From contig JAJUHD010000017.1 of assembly GCA_029268085.1 (NCBI GenBank), forward strand, positions 1 through 22,905: a stretch of DNA of 22,905 nucleotides. The letters run 5' to 3'. Each line of letters opens with the position of its first letter. Within the stretch, counting starts at the first letter, position 1. Below, one piece after another: positions 8,475-15,424 of the stretch. The position numbers and the translations under genes are program-made. Below the pieces are notes generated by a model that saw nothing but the letters and a program-made list of their open reading frames with translations, was not told the DNA's origin and did not search any database. This DNA is from Bacillota bacterium (lineage in GTDB: Bacteria; Bacillota; Clostridia; Oscillospirales; Oscillospiraceae).

Positions 8475-9382
8475 AAGACCTGATTAGTATAACGGACCTT
8501 ACGATTGAAGAGCTTCAGGAGCTGATCGAGAAGGCGGAGGACATCATCGCCAATCCCGATAAATACGCGGAAAAGTGCAGAAAAAAAAAGCTCGCGACGC
8601 TTTTTTTTGAACCGTCTACGCGCACTCGTCTGAGCTTTGAGGCGGCGATGCTCGAACTCGGCGGAAGCGTAATCGGCTTCTCGGAAGCGAGCAGCTCAAG
8701 TGCTTCGAAAGGCGAAAGCGTCGCCGACACCGCGCAGACCATCAGCTGCTACGCGGACATAATCGCGATGCGCCACCCAAAGGAAGGCGCGCCTCTGGTA
8801 GCAGCCAAGGCGGCGAGCATTCCCGTGATCAATGCTGGCGACGGCGGGCACAACCACCCGACACAAACTCTTACGGACATTCTGACGATATATCGCGAAA
8901 AGGGAAGATTGACAAATCTGAAGATCGGCTTCTGCGGCGACCTTAAATTCGGCAGAACTGTGCATTCGCTTATTTCCGCCATGTCACGCTACGAGGGCAA
9001 CAGCTTCGTCCTGATTTCCCCCGAGGAACTGCGTGTGCCCGGTTACATCAAGAAAGATGTGCTTGAGAGAAACGGCATACCTTACAAGGAAACAGACAAT
9101 TGGGATGATATGCCCGAGCTCGACATCCTCTACATGACCCGCGTCCAACGCGAAAGATTCTTCAACGAAGCTGATTATCTGCGATTGCGCGACGTATTTA
9201 TCCTTACTGCAGACAAACTTGAGAAAGCCAAAAAAGACCTTTGCATCATGCACCCGCTTCCCAGAGTGAACGAGATTGAGCGCGCTGTAGACAGCGACAA
9301 GCGTGCCTGCTACTTCAAACAGGTTCTGAACGGAAAGTATATCCGAATGGCTCTGATACTCAAGCTGCTAAACATAGAGTAG
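8471..9382 (+). CDS. pyrB: Aspartate carbamoyltransferase catalytic chain
   Basis: Condenses carbamoyl phosphate with aspartate, the committed pyrimidine step. The 303-residue protein has the carbamoyl phosphate motif FFEPSTRTRLSFE (45-57), HPKEGAP, GDGGHNHPTQTLTDI, and HPLPRVNEIE near residue 260. It is followed 20 bases later by the regulatory chain, so the holoenzyme is probably the allosteric B6R6-type assembly rather than a bare trimer. The ATG overlaps the pyrE stop, with GGAGGGC just upstream as ribosome site. Confidence 0.96.
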   Translation: MKDLISITDLTIEELQELIEKAEDIIANPDKYAEKCRKKKLATLFFEPSTRTRLSFEAAMLELGGSVIGFSEASSSSASKGESVADTAQTISCYADIIAMRHPKEGAPLVAAKAASIPVINAGDGGHNHPTQTLTDILTIYREKGRLTNLKIGFCGDLKFGRTVHSLISAMSRYEGNSFVLISPEELRVPGYIKKDVLERNGIPYKETDNWDDMPELDILYMTRVQRERFFNEADYLRLRDVFILTADKLEKAKKDLCIMHPLPRVNEIERAVDSDKRACYFKQVLNGKYIRMALILKLLNIE

Positions 9383-9402
9383 GCTGAAATGGAGGAACAG
9401 AA

Positions 9403-9828
9403 ATGACAATAGACTCAATTATCAACGGCATCGTTCTGGACCATATCGAGGCCGGAAAGAGCATGGAGATATACAAGGTGCTTGAGCTTTCAAAGCTTGA
9501 CTGCCAGGTGGCAATTATAAAGAACGCTACCAGTAAAAAGGCGGGACATAAGGACATAATCAAGATTGATTCTCTCATCGATTTAAACCTTGACGTCCTC
9601 GGCTACATCGACCCGGGCATTACCGTCAACGTCGTCAGAGACGGCAAAATTGTTGAAAAACGACATCTTTCACTGCCCGATACGGTTACAGATGTCTTAA
9701 AGTGCAGGAATCCGCGCTGCATCACATCCGTTGAGCAGGAACTGCCGCATGTCTTCCGGCTCACAGACAGGGAGAAGGGAATTTACCGCTGCATCTACTG
9801 CGAGCATAAGCCGAAAGCAGAGGCATAA
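9403..9828 (+). CDS. pyrI: Aspartate carbamoyltransferase regulatory chain
   Basis: Binds CTP/ATP/UTP and zinc and links PyrB trimers into an allosteric complex. The 141-residue protein has an N-terminal nucleotide-binding alpha/beta domain and a C-terminal zinc domain with C101, C106, C130 and C133 (CRNPRC ... CIYC). GGAGG lies ahead of the ATG in a 20-base gap. All four Cys ligands are present, so feedback control at the enzyme level is expected. Last gene of the operon; a strong terminator begins a few bases after the stop. Confidence 0.95.
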   Translation: MTIDSIINGIVLDHIEAGKSMEIYKVLELSKLDCQVAIIKNATSKKAGHKDIIKIDSLIDLNLDVLGYIDPGITVNVVRDGKIVEKRHLSLPDTVTDVLKCRNPRCITSVEQELPHVFRLTDREKGIYRCIYCEHKPKAEA

Positions 9829-9832
9829 GCAT

Positions 9833-9877
9833 AACAAGGAGCCCCGCAGACATGCGCCTGCGGGACTCCTTGTTTTA
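9833..9877. terminator. Terminator between the convergent pyr operon and GH13 gene
   Basis: Seventeen-base arms at 9833-9849 and 9858-9874 pair with one C-A mismatch around an 8-base loop, with TTTT at the + strand exit. The - strand amylase gene ends at 9880, so the same hairpin lies just past its stop and probably serves both, although the - strand T-run is weak. Confidence 0.85.
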
Positions 9878-9879
9878 AA

Positions 9880-11730
9880 TCAGAATTCAGCGGTTTCGAT
9901 AACTCCGCAGCCTTTGTGCGGTATGAGGAGGCTGCTTCCGCTAATGTCGCAGCCGAAGTGAATAAGAATTTTGTCCGTTTCGGAAAGCTCGACAGAAACA
10001 TTGGAGCATCCTAAATTTACAATGGTTAAGGCTTTTACACCGCTGCGGTAACGAGCGAATATAAAAACTCCGTTTTCTGCTCTTAGCGTCCGGTAATCGC
10101 CGCCGGCAAAGGCAAGACACTCTTTTCTCACACGCAGCAAAGCCCTGTACCACTCAATTAACTCAATATCCTCGCCGCCCCATGGGTAGCATCTTCGATT
10201 AAACGGATCCTCATAGCCTTCAAGACCCGCCTCGTCTCCGTAGTAAACGCAGGGAACTCCGGGCAGGGTGAACTGCAAAACAGTTGCGATGCGAAGCAGC
10301 AACTTTGCGCGGATACGCTCTTCCTCGGAGAGGGATTCGGCAGCCCTCTCGTCTCGGGTTGTGCAATGTTTTCCACCGAGCACCGTCAAAATTCTTTCTG
10401 TATCGTGCGTACCGAGTATGTTCATGAGACAATTGAGCGCGGGTCTGGGATAATTTTCACAGATGGTTTCGACTGTTTCACGCAGATTTTCTGCGTTCCC
10501 TGTTTTGACATAAGAAATAATCGCGTCTTTAAAAGGATAGTTCATTACGCTGTCAAGTTCCTCACCCTCAAAATAATGCCTGCGGCTTCCATAAGCCACC
10601 TTGTTTGAAGCATCCTCCCACACCTCGCCGATGATAAGCGCATCAGGCTTTGCGCTTTTGACTGTATTGCGCAGTTCTCGAAGAAAGCCTTCCGATAGCT
10701 CGTCGGCAACGTCCAGACGCCATCCGGAAGCGCCGCGAAGCATCCACTTTTCCAGTATCCCGTTATGGCCCGTTATGAACCTTCTGAAGCTCAAGCTATC
10801 TTTTTTGATCTGCGGAAGCGTTTTCACTCCCCACCAGGCGTCATATTTATCCGGCCATTCGGTAAAGCTATACCACTCAAAGTATTTCGAACTTTTATCG
10901 CGATAGGCTCCTCCGCTGCCGTAAGTTCCTTTGCGGTTAAAATATACTGAGTCGGAACCGGTGTGGTTGAATACTCCGTCGCATATCACGCGGATGCCGA
11001 GCTTTTCGGCTTCTGCGCAAAGTCTGCCGAAAATCTCCTCGTCGCCAAAAGACGGGTCGATCTTTGAATAATCGGCTGTATCATATTTATGATTCGAAGC
11101 GGCTTCGAAAATCGGGCTGAGATAAATGCAGGTGATTCCAAGATTGTAAAGATAGGGCAATTTTTCGATAACGCCGTCAAGATCTCCGCCGAAAAAGTCA
11201 TTATTCAGTATCTCCCCCTTTTCATCCGGCTTGTAAAAGGGTACGCCGCCCCAGTCGCCGCGAAGCACCGCGCCTTCTCTGACGGGCCGTGAGCCCGCTT
11301 TTCTAAAGCGGTCGACAAAAATATGATAGAATGCCCCTCCCATTATCCATTCGGGTGTGGTATAATCAGAAGAATAAACAGTAAGCTGCCATGAACGCGG
11401 CTCACTTTCGGTAAAGCCGGCGCCCTCGGTTTTTTTCTCGATAACGCGTTCCGTTCCGTCGATGACGGCCTTGAAGTGATACCAGTACAACCCTTGGTTT
11501 TCAAAAGCAACGCTGCCCTCAAAGCGCGAGTAGCCTCGTTCCGTCCAGACCTGCGGAAAAACATATTCGCTGCGTTCCCCATCAGAATCGTTTATTATTA
11601 TCAGCTTTACCGCAGCGGCTTTCAGCCGTTCAGCCGTCCGTATGCCGAATCTTACGGCTGTTCCGGCTGTTACCGCGCCAAACGGCAGTTTGTCAAGTTC
11701 GCTTCGCGAATCAAACAGAATCTCGTCCAT
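9880..11730 (-). CDS. Intracellular GH13 alpha-glycosidase (neopullulanase/maltogenic amylase-like)
   Basis: Glycoside hydrolase family 13 enzyme of 616 residues, probably cleaving alpha-1,4 linkages of maltodextrins, glycogen or pullulan fragments. No signal peptide is seen, so a cytoplasmic role is expected. Residues 1-120 form an N-terminal beta domain; the TIM barrel begins at about 128 (GGAFYHIFVDRF). The conserved regions are DGVFNHTG (251-258), GWRLDVADE (336-344, nucleophile D340), IIGEVWED (366-373, acid/base E369) and LGTHDTER (439-446, D443). A C-terminal beta domain follows. GGAGG precedes the ATG, and a near-consensus promoter lies further upstream. The exact substrate and subfamily cannot be fixed from sequence alone. 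Confidence 0.9.
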   Translation of the reverse strand: MDEILFDSRSELDKLPFGAVTAGTAVRFGIRTAERLKAAAVKLIIINDSDGERSEYVFPQVWTERGYSRFEGSVAFENQGLYWYHFKAVIDGTERVIEKKTEGAGFTESEPRSWQLTVYSSDYTTPEWIMGGAFYHIFVDRFRKAGSRPVREGAVLRGDWGGVPFYKPDEKGEILNNDFFGGDLDGVIEKLPYLYNLGITCIYLSPIFEAASNHKYDTADYSKIDPSFGDEEIFGRLCAEAEKLGIRVICDGVFNHTGSDSVYFNRKGTYGSGGAYRDKSSKYFEWYSFTEWPDKYDAWWGVKTLPQIKKDSLSFRRFITGHNGILEKWMLRGASGWRLDVADELSEGFLRELRNTVKSAKPDALIIGEVWEDASNKVAYGSRRHYFEGEELDSVMNYPFKDAIISYVKTGNAENLRETVETICENYPRPALNCLMNILGTHDTERILTVLGGKHCTTRDERAAESLSEEERIRAKLLLRIATVLQFTLPGVPCVYYGDEAGLEGYEDPFNRRCYPWGGEDIELIEWYRALLRVRKECLAFAGGDYRTLRAENGVFIFARYRSGVKALTIVNLGCSNVSVELSETDKILIHFGCDISGSSLLIPHKGCGVIETAEF

Positions 11731-11764
11731 AATTCCTCCGGATTATCGGAAAAAGATTGCTCCG

Positions 11765-11793
11765 ATTATATACAAAATAGAGCGATTTATCAA
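11765..11793 (-). promoter_or_regulatory. Sigma-A promoter of the GH13 gene
   Basis: Reading the - strand, TTGATA (11793-11788), a 17-base spacer and a perfect TATAAT (11770-11765) lie about 35 bases before the ATG. No catabolite-response (cre) operator was obvious nearby, although one is common for such genes. Confidence 0.8.
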
Positions 11794-11834
11794 GAAAGCT
11801 CCAAATAATCAATATATCGAATGGGAGTGACAGT

Positions 11835-12509
11835 ATGACAAAGGAAGATATACTCAGGATGTGTGACCACACGGTGCTCCGCACTGACGCGCCTTTCAGC
11901 GAGATAGCGGAAAACTGCCGGCTTGCGATGAAATATAACTGCGCGTCTATGTGCCTTGCGCCCGCACACGTCTATGAGGCAAAAAAGCTCTGCGGCGACA
12001 GACTGAAGATCTGTACTGTCGTAGGATTTCCAAACGGATATAACGATACCGCTACAAAGGTCTTTGAGGCAAAGCACCTCATTGAAGAGGGGGCGGACGA
12101 GATTGATGTCGTTATAAATATCGGCTGGGCCGTTAATGGGATGTACGGAGCTATCGAGGACGAGCTTAGACAGATACGCAAGGCTACTGAGGGCTATATA
12201 CTCAAGGTGATAGTCGAAACCTGCAAGCTGCCGGAGTCCGTTCTGCGGGAGGTCTGCAAGGTCGTTTCACGCTCCGGCGCGGATTTCATCAAGACCTCGA
12301 CCGGCTTTGCCGAGAGGGGAGCCACTGTGCGCGATGTTGAGATTATGCGTGCTGAATGCTCTCCTGAAACAAAGATAAAGGCCGCAGGCGGAATTTCGAG
12401 CTTCGAGGACGCCGAAGCGATGATAAAAGCTGGCGCTAACAGGCTCGGTACCAGCAGGCTCGTGAAGCTGATGCTGGATAACAAAGGCACAGCGCAAGGT
12501 AACTATTGA
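11835..12509 (+). CDS. deoC: Deoxyribose-phosphate aldolase
   Basis: Cleaves 2-deoxyribose 5-phosphate to glyceraldehyde 3-phosphate and acetaldehyde, letting the cell use deoxynucleosides as carbon. The 224-residue TIM barrel has the Schiff-base Lys K153 in ADFIKTSTGF, the second Lys K182 in KIKAAGGIS, and the catalytic Asp D91 in EIDVVINIG. GGGAG at 11823-11827 sets the ATG. The usual deo partners (pdp, deoD, deoB) are not adjacent. The 104-base gap to the divergent GH13 gene shows no convincing + strand promoter. Confidence 0.95.
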   Translation: MTKEDILRMCDHTVLRTDAPFSEIAENCRLAMKYNCASMCLAPAHVYEAKKLCGDRLKICTVVGFPNGYNDTATKVFEAKHLIEEGADEIDVVINIGWAVNGMYGAIEDELRQIRKATEGYILKVIVETCKLPESVLREVCKVVSRSGADFIKTSTGFAERGATVRDVEIMRAECSPETKIKAAGGISSFEDAEAMIKAGANRLGTSRLVKLMLDNKGTAQGNY

Positions 12510-12526
12510 AAAAGGGGAATATACAC

Positions 12527-12703
12527 ATGAAAGTAAAAAATCACTGGCTCTTGATGATAGGACTGCTTGCGACCTCTGGAATCATATTAGTTGACCGATT
12601 TATAATTGATGTTCCCGACTGGATGGCAATTATATGCATAGTGATTGCAATTGTTTCATATATAATGTTCTTGTTCAGCAACAGAAAATTTAAAAGCCGG
12701 TAA
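12527..12703 (+). CDS. Small two-helix membrane protein, function unknown
   Basis: A 58-residue protein with two hydrophobic helices (about 7-22 and 32-51), a short acidic loop and a basic tail (SNRKFKSR). An in-frame TTG at 12506 overlaps the deoC stop, but AAAGGGG (12511-12517) is well spaced only for the ATG at 12527. It starts 17 bases after deoC and is probably cotranscribed. No family was recognised. Coding status rests on the ribosome site, the clean membrane topology and the context. Confidence 0.6.
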   Translation: MKVKNHWLLMIGLLATSGIILVDRFIIDVPDWMAIICIVIAIVSYIMFLFSNRKFKSR

Positions 12704-12710
12704 AAACAGC

Positions 12711-12739
12711 TTGACATATTAGGCTTTTACTGTTAAACT
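12711..12739 (+). promoter_or_regulatory. Promoter of the infC-rpmI-rplT operon
   Basis: A perfect TTGACA (12711-12716), a 17-base spacer and TAAACT (12734-12739). TATAGT at 12742-12747 is a better -10 by itself but would need a 25-base spacer. Transcription would begin near 12746-12754, leaving a leader of about 160 bases. Confidence 0.7.
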
Positions 12740-12850
12740 GCTATAGTTAGAATAAAGTAGGTTCGGTTGGTATCCGTCCTCACCCAGCCACACAGGTGCG
12801 CGTGGGTCAATAAAACCACATAAAGCCCAGATGCTTCTTATGTGTATTTT

Positions 12851-12886
12851 ATGCGGGTGCCAGTGCGCCCGCATTTACTTTTATGG
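12851..12886 (+). terminator. Attenuator-like terminator in the infC leader
   Basis: ATGCGGGTGC (12851-12860) pairs with GCGCCCGCAT (12865-12874), giving ten pairs with one G-U and a CAGT loop. TTACTTTTAT follows. It sits in the leader, about 38 bases before the infC start, so it could stop transcription before the operon. Confidence 0.65.
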
Positions 12887-12897
12887 TGTTTTTAATT

Positions 12898-12904
12898 GGA
12901 GGTG
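12898..12904 (+). promoter_or_regulatory. Ribosome binding site that points to an ATA start for infC
   Basis: GGAGGTG is a strong Shine-Dalgarno site. The in-frame TTG at 12906 is too close and the TTG at 12921 is too far. The ATA at 12912 lies 8 bases from GGAGGT, which is ideal spacing. Confidence 0.7.
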
Positions 12905-12911
12905 TTTGAAC

Positions 12912-13439
12912 ATAGCAAACTTGGCTCATCAGATCAACGAGGAAATACTCGACAAGGAAGTCCGTTTAATCAGCGATACGGGTGAACAGCTCGGAATCAT
13001 GTCCGCACAGGCAGCACTGGAAATCGCGATACAAAAAGATCTCGATCTGGTCAAAATTGCTCCCGGCTCAAATCCGCCTGTATGCAAAATCATGGATTAT
13101 GGTAAGTTCCGTTTTGAACAGGCGAAGAAAGAAAAGGAAGCCAAAAAAAATCAGCATATAGTCGAGGTCAAGGAAATCCGTATGTCGCCGGGTATCGGGG
13201 AGAATGACTTTAACGTTAAGCTGAAGAGCGCACAGAAATTTATCCATGACGGAGACCGCGTAAAGGTATCCGTCCGTTTCAGAGGCAGAGAGATGGCCCA
13301 TACAAATCTGGGCGAAGATCTGCTTAGGGAATTTGCGGGTAAATGTTCCGAATTTGCCGTCCTTGATAAAGAGCCTAAGCTCGAAGGGCGGAGCATGACT
13401 ATGTTTTTATCACCAAAACCCTCGGCGTCTAACAAATAA
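12912..13439 (+). CDS. infC: Translation initiation factor IF-3, probable ATA start
   Basis: Binds the 30S subunit, prevents premature 50S joining and proofreads the start codon and initiator tRNA. The 175-residue form has the N-terminal domain (INEEILDKEVRLIS), the signature CKIMDYGKFRFEQ, a lysine-rich linker helix and the C-terminal domain (EIRMSPGIGENDF, VKVSVRFRGREM). The frame stays open upstream to an ATG at 12831, but that ATG lies inside a leader hairpin and the added residues do not resemble IF3. Rare AUU-type starts are known in infC and allow IF3 to repress its own translation; an ATA here would act in the same way. Confidence 0.93.
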   Translation: MANLAHQINEEILDKEVRLISDTGEQLGIMSAQAALEIAIQKDLDLVKIAPGSNPPVCKIMDYGKFRFEQAKKEKEAKKNQHIVEVKEIRMSPGIGENDFNVKLKSAQKFIHDGDRVKVSVRFRGREMAHTNLGEDLLREFAGKCSEFAVLDKEPKLEGRSMTMFLSPKPSASNK

Positions 13440-13462
13440 TCAAATCAAAGGAGTAAACCGTT

Positions 13463-13666
13463 ATGCCTAAGCTTAAAACACACAGCGGCGCAAAGAAGAG
13501 ATTCAATCTCACAAAAACCGGCAAGGTTAAACGCGCGCATGCTTACAAATCCCATCTTCTCAACGGTCACGGCAAGACCACAAAGATCAAGAGACGTCTT
13601 CGTCAGGGAACCTATGCCGATGCTACTAACGAGTCTGCGATCAAGCGCATGATTCCTTATAAATAA
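13463..13666 (+). CDS. rpmI: 50S ribosomal protein L35 (bL35)
   Basis: Small, very basic 67-residue ribosomal protein. MPKLKTHSGAKKRF at the N-terminus and the Lys/Arg-rich middle (HLLNGHGKTTKIKRRLR) are diagnostic. AAAGGAG precedes the ATG. It lies between infC and rplT as in most Firmicutes, 23 bases after infC and 14 before rplT. Confidence 0.96.
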   Translation: MPKLKTHSGAKKRFNLTKTGKVKRAHAYKSHLLNGHGKTTKIKRRLRQGTYADATNESAIKRMIPYK

Positions 13667-13680
13667 GGAGGAACTGAAAA

Positions 13681-14040
13681 ATGGCTAGAATTAAAGGCGC
13701 GATGATGACGCGCAAGAGAAGAAATAAAGTTCTTGGCATGGCGAAGGGCTATTGGGGAGCAAAATCCAAGCATTATAAGATGGCTAATCAGGCAGTTATG
13801 AAGTCCCTCACCTATGCGTATATCGGACGCAAGCAGAAGAAGAGAGACTTCCGCCAGCTCTGGATCACCCGCATTAATGCTGCCTGCAAGATGAACGGCA
13901 TGAACTATTCAACCTTCATGCACGGCCTTAAGCTTGCCGGCATTGACATGAACCGCAAAATGCTTTCCGAAGTCGCAATTCATGAACCTGAAGCATTCAC
14001 CGCTCTTACCGAGAAAGCAAAGGCCGCTCTGAAGGCATAA
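13681..14040 (+). CDS. rplT: 50S ribosomal protein L20 (bL20)
   Basis: Early-assembly 23S rRNA-binding protein of 119 residues. The basic N-terminal extension (MARIKGAMMTRKRRNKVLG) and the globular part (FRQLWITRINAACKMNGMNY) are typical. In Bacillus and E. coli L20 also regulates its own operon by binding mRNA, which fits the structured infC leader here. AAGGAGG lies just upstream of the ATG. A terminator begins 33 bases after the stop. Confidence 0.97.
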   Translation: MARIKGAMMTRKRRNKVLGMAKGYWGAKSKHYKMANQAVMKSLTYAYIGRKQKKRDFRQLWITRINAACKMNGMNYSTFMHGLKLAGIDMNRKMLSEVAIHEPEAFTALTEKAKAALKA

Positions 14041-14072
14041 TGCTGTTCCATAAGTAAACACGATAATGTTAT

Positions 14073-14103
14073 GGCGGACGGCAGGATATGCTGTCCGCCT
14101 TTT
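14073..14103 (+). terminator. Terminator of the infC-rpmI-rplT operon
   Basis: GGCGGACGGCA (14073-14083) pairs with TGCTGTCCGCC (14089-14099), with one G-T pair and a 5-base loop, followed by TTTT. The next gene starts only 34 bases later and no promoter is evident between them. Confidence 0.88.
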
Positions 14104-14136
14104 GCGGTATTTTCCCACTTAAAAACGAGGTTTTCG

Positions 14137-14691
14137 ATGATAGAATTGACTGTGGAAGAACTCAAAAGCGCGGCTAAAACTCTTAGGGCCGGAGACAGGG
14201 TACTGCTTTCGGGAACTGTATATACGGCTCGCGACGCGGCGCATAAGCGCATCTTTGAGCTGCTTGACAGGGGAGAAAATCTGCCTTTCGACATTGCCGG
14301 CGCAGTAATATATTATACAGGACCGACCCCTGCCCAAAACGGAAGGCCGGTTGGTTCCTGCGGACCTACAACGTCAATACGCATGGATAAGTTCACGCCG
14401 CGGCTTCTCGATATGGGCCTTGCCGGAATTATAGGAAAGGGCGAGAGAGGACAGGAGGTCTGCGAGGCGATCATAAAGAACGGCACTGTATATTTCTGCG
14501 CCGTTGGCGGAGCAGGCGCTTTGATGGCAAGTCATGTCGTGAGTGCCGAGGAGATCGCTTTCTCTGATCTCGGCTGCGAATCCGTTAAGCGCCTCGAGGT
14601 CAGCAAGCTGCCGGTCACCGTCTGCATAGACGCTTTGGGCGGTAACATTTTCCGTGATGGAAAACAGAATTACGCCGCAACAAACGGATAA
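14137..14691 (+). CDS. Fe-S hydro-lyase beta subunit (fumarate hydratase / L-tartrate dehydratase type)
   Basis: The 184-residue protein matches the C-terminal beta domain of class I, oxygen-sensitive fumarases and tartrate dehydratases. Motifs seen are LSGTVYTARDAAHKRI (about 24-39), YYTGPTPA, GSCGPTTSIRMD (about 73-84), GIIGKGERG and FCAVGGAGALMA. In two-subunit forms, this chain helps shape the substrate site, while the alpha subunit holds the [4Fe-4S] cluster. No alpha gene is next to it. The frame is open upstream to 14071, but that would run through the rplT terminator; GAGG at 14127-14130 favours ATG 14137. Fumarate versus tartrate cannot be decided. Confidence 0.88.
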   Translation: MIELTVEELKSAAKTLRAGDRVLLSGTVYTARDAAHKRIFELLDRGENLPFDIAGAVIYYTGPTPAQNGRPVGSCGPTTSIRMDKFTPRLLDMGLAGIIGKGERGQEVCEAIIKNGTVYFCAVGGAGALMASHVVSAEEIAFSDLGCESVKRLEVSKLPVTVCIDALGGNIFRDGKQNYAATNG

Positions 14692-14715
14692 ATTGCTTTT
14701 TGAAAGGTTTTATAT

Positions 14716-15348
14716 ATGAAAATAGCTGTTACAGGTACTCTGATCGCAGCAGCAGTCCTGTTTTTTACAACCGCGTTTGGACTTGCGCTCATACATATTA
14801 CTGATTTTCCGTATACCGCGGACATCGATTATCTTAACATAACTGAAAGCGCCGGTATGTCACGAGATGAGATATTGATGAACTACAACGCGATAATGGA
14901 TTTCCTTTCTCCGTTCTCCGATAAAGAATTTAAGCTTCCAACAATCAGCTACACCGAGAAGGCAGGCCGTCATTTTGCCGATTGCAAGCCTTTATTTGAC
15001 TCGGTATATTTTCTCGGAGCAACTTCTGCGCTGATTTTGGCTATACTTGCGGTGAAGAAACCCATCGGCAGAAGGACTCTGAAAGTGTCCGGCGCGATAA
15101 CGCTGGCGATTCCCGCGCTCCTCGTCGCCGCTGTTGCAATTGATTTCGATAGAACTTTTAACCTGTTTCATAAGGTATTTTTCGAAGGGGAGACATGGCT
15201 GTTCGATCCTGAAGTAGATAATTTTATAAAAATAATGCCGATGGAATTTTTTATGCACTGCGCGATTTTCATTGCCCTGTTCTGGGTGCTGGGAGCCGCT
15301 GTGCAGATGGTGATAGGATGCTCAAATAGAAAGGCCTGCAAATTCTAG
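14716..15348 (+). CDS. TIGR01906/DUF1461-type integral membrane protein
   Basis: A 210-residue protein with helices near 5-27, 96-113, 122-141 and 177-200, and a large outside region between the first two. The segment FHKVFFEGETWLFDP (151-165), followed by DNFIKIMPMEFF, is the hallmark of this family of unknown function, common in Clostridia and lactobacilli. AAAGG sits ahead of the ATG. It follows the hydro-lyase subunit by 24 bases and is probably cotranscribed. The last codons and the TAG stop lie inside a terminator palindrome. Family recognised from memory; function unknown. Confidence 0.8.
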   Translation: MKIAVTGTLIAAAVLFFTTAFGLALIHITDFPYTADIDYLNITESAGMSRDEILMNYNAIMDFLSPFSDKEFKLPTISYTEKAGRHFADCKPLFDSVYFLGATSALILAILAVKKPIGRRTLKVSGAITLAIPALLVAAVAIDFDRTFNLFHKVFFEGETWLFDPEVDNFIKIMPMEFFMHCAIFIALFWVLGAAVQMVIGCSNRKACKF

Positions 15349-15370
15349 AATTTGCAGGCCTTCCTTTTTT
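15331..15370 (+). terminator. Perfect 32-base palindrome terminator overlapping a stop codon
   Basis: The arms at 15331-15346 and 15347-15362 are exact reverse complements (AAGGCCTGCAAATTCT / AGAATTTGCAGGCCTT), followed by CCTTTTTT. In RNA the centre opens to a small loop. The TAG stop (15346-15348) sits at the centre, so the upstream gene's last codons form one arm. Confidence 0.85.
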
Positions 15371-15424
15371 CGGGAACAAATCGGAGAATGGACCGTCAAA
15401 AATAATTGGAGGAGGCCATGCAAT

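Larger units (their letters stand above)
12750..12911 (+). promoter_or_regulatory. Structured 5' leader of infC operon, probable L20-type autoregulatory leader
   Basis: The leader can fold several hairpins: GGTTGG (12765-12770) with CCAGCC (12784-12789), which competes with ACCCA (12782-12786) and TGGGT (12803-12807); CACATAA (12817-12823) with TTATGTG (12838-12844), extended by AGC/GCT inside; and a GC-rich hairpin at 12851-12874. In Bacillus subtilis, L20 binds the infC leader and promotes premature termination. Position and architecture fit that class, but a match to the family consensus was not tested. Confidence 0.6.

Noticed and set aside
11476..11808. Open frame on the + strand antisense to the GH13 N-terminus
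   Set aside because: No ribosome site or domain; it opposes a well-supported gene and crosses its promoter.
11800..11834. A + strand promoter for deoC
   Set aside because: AATAAT and TATATC are -10-like, but no acceptable -35 box lies at 16-18 bases from either, so none is annotated.
12742..12747. TATAGT as the -10 of the infC promoter
   Set aside because: It is 25 bases from TTGACA and has no good -35 at 16-18 bases; TAAACT at 12734 is at the correct distance.
12831..12911. N-terminal extension of IF3 from ATG 12831
   Set aside because: The ATG lies in a leader hairpin, the added residues are Cys-rich and unlike IF3, and the extension runs through the attenuator-like hairpin. No ribosome site precedes it.
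14071..14136. N-terminal extension of the hydro-lyase beta subunit from ATG 14071
   Set aside because: It would be encoded by the rplT terminator hairpin; ATG 14137 has its own GAGG site and gives the usual length.
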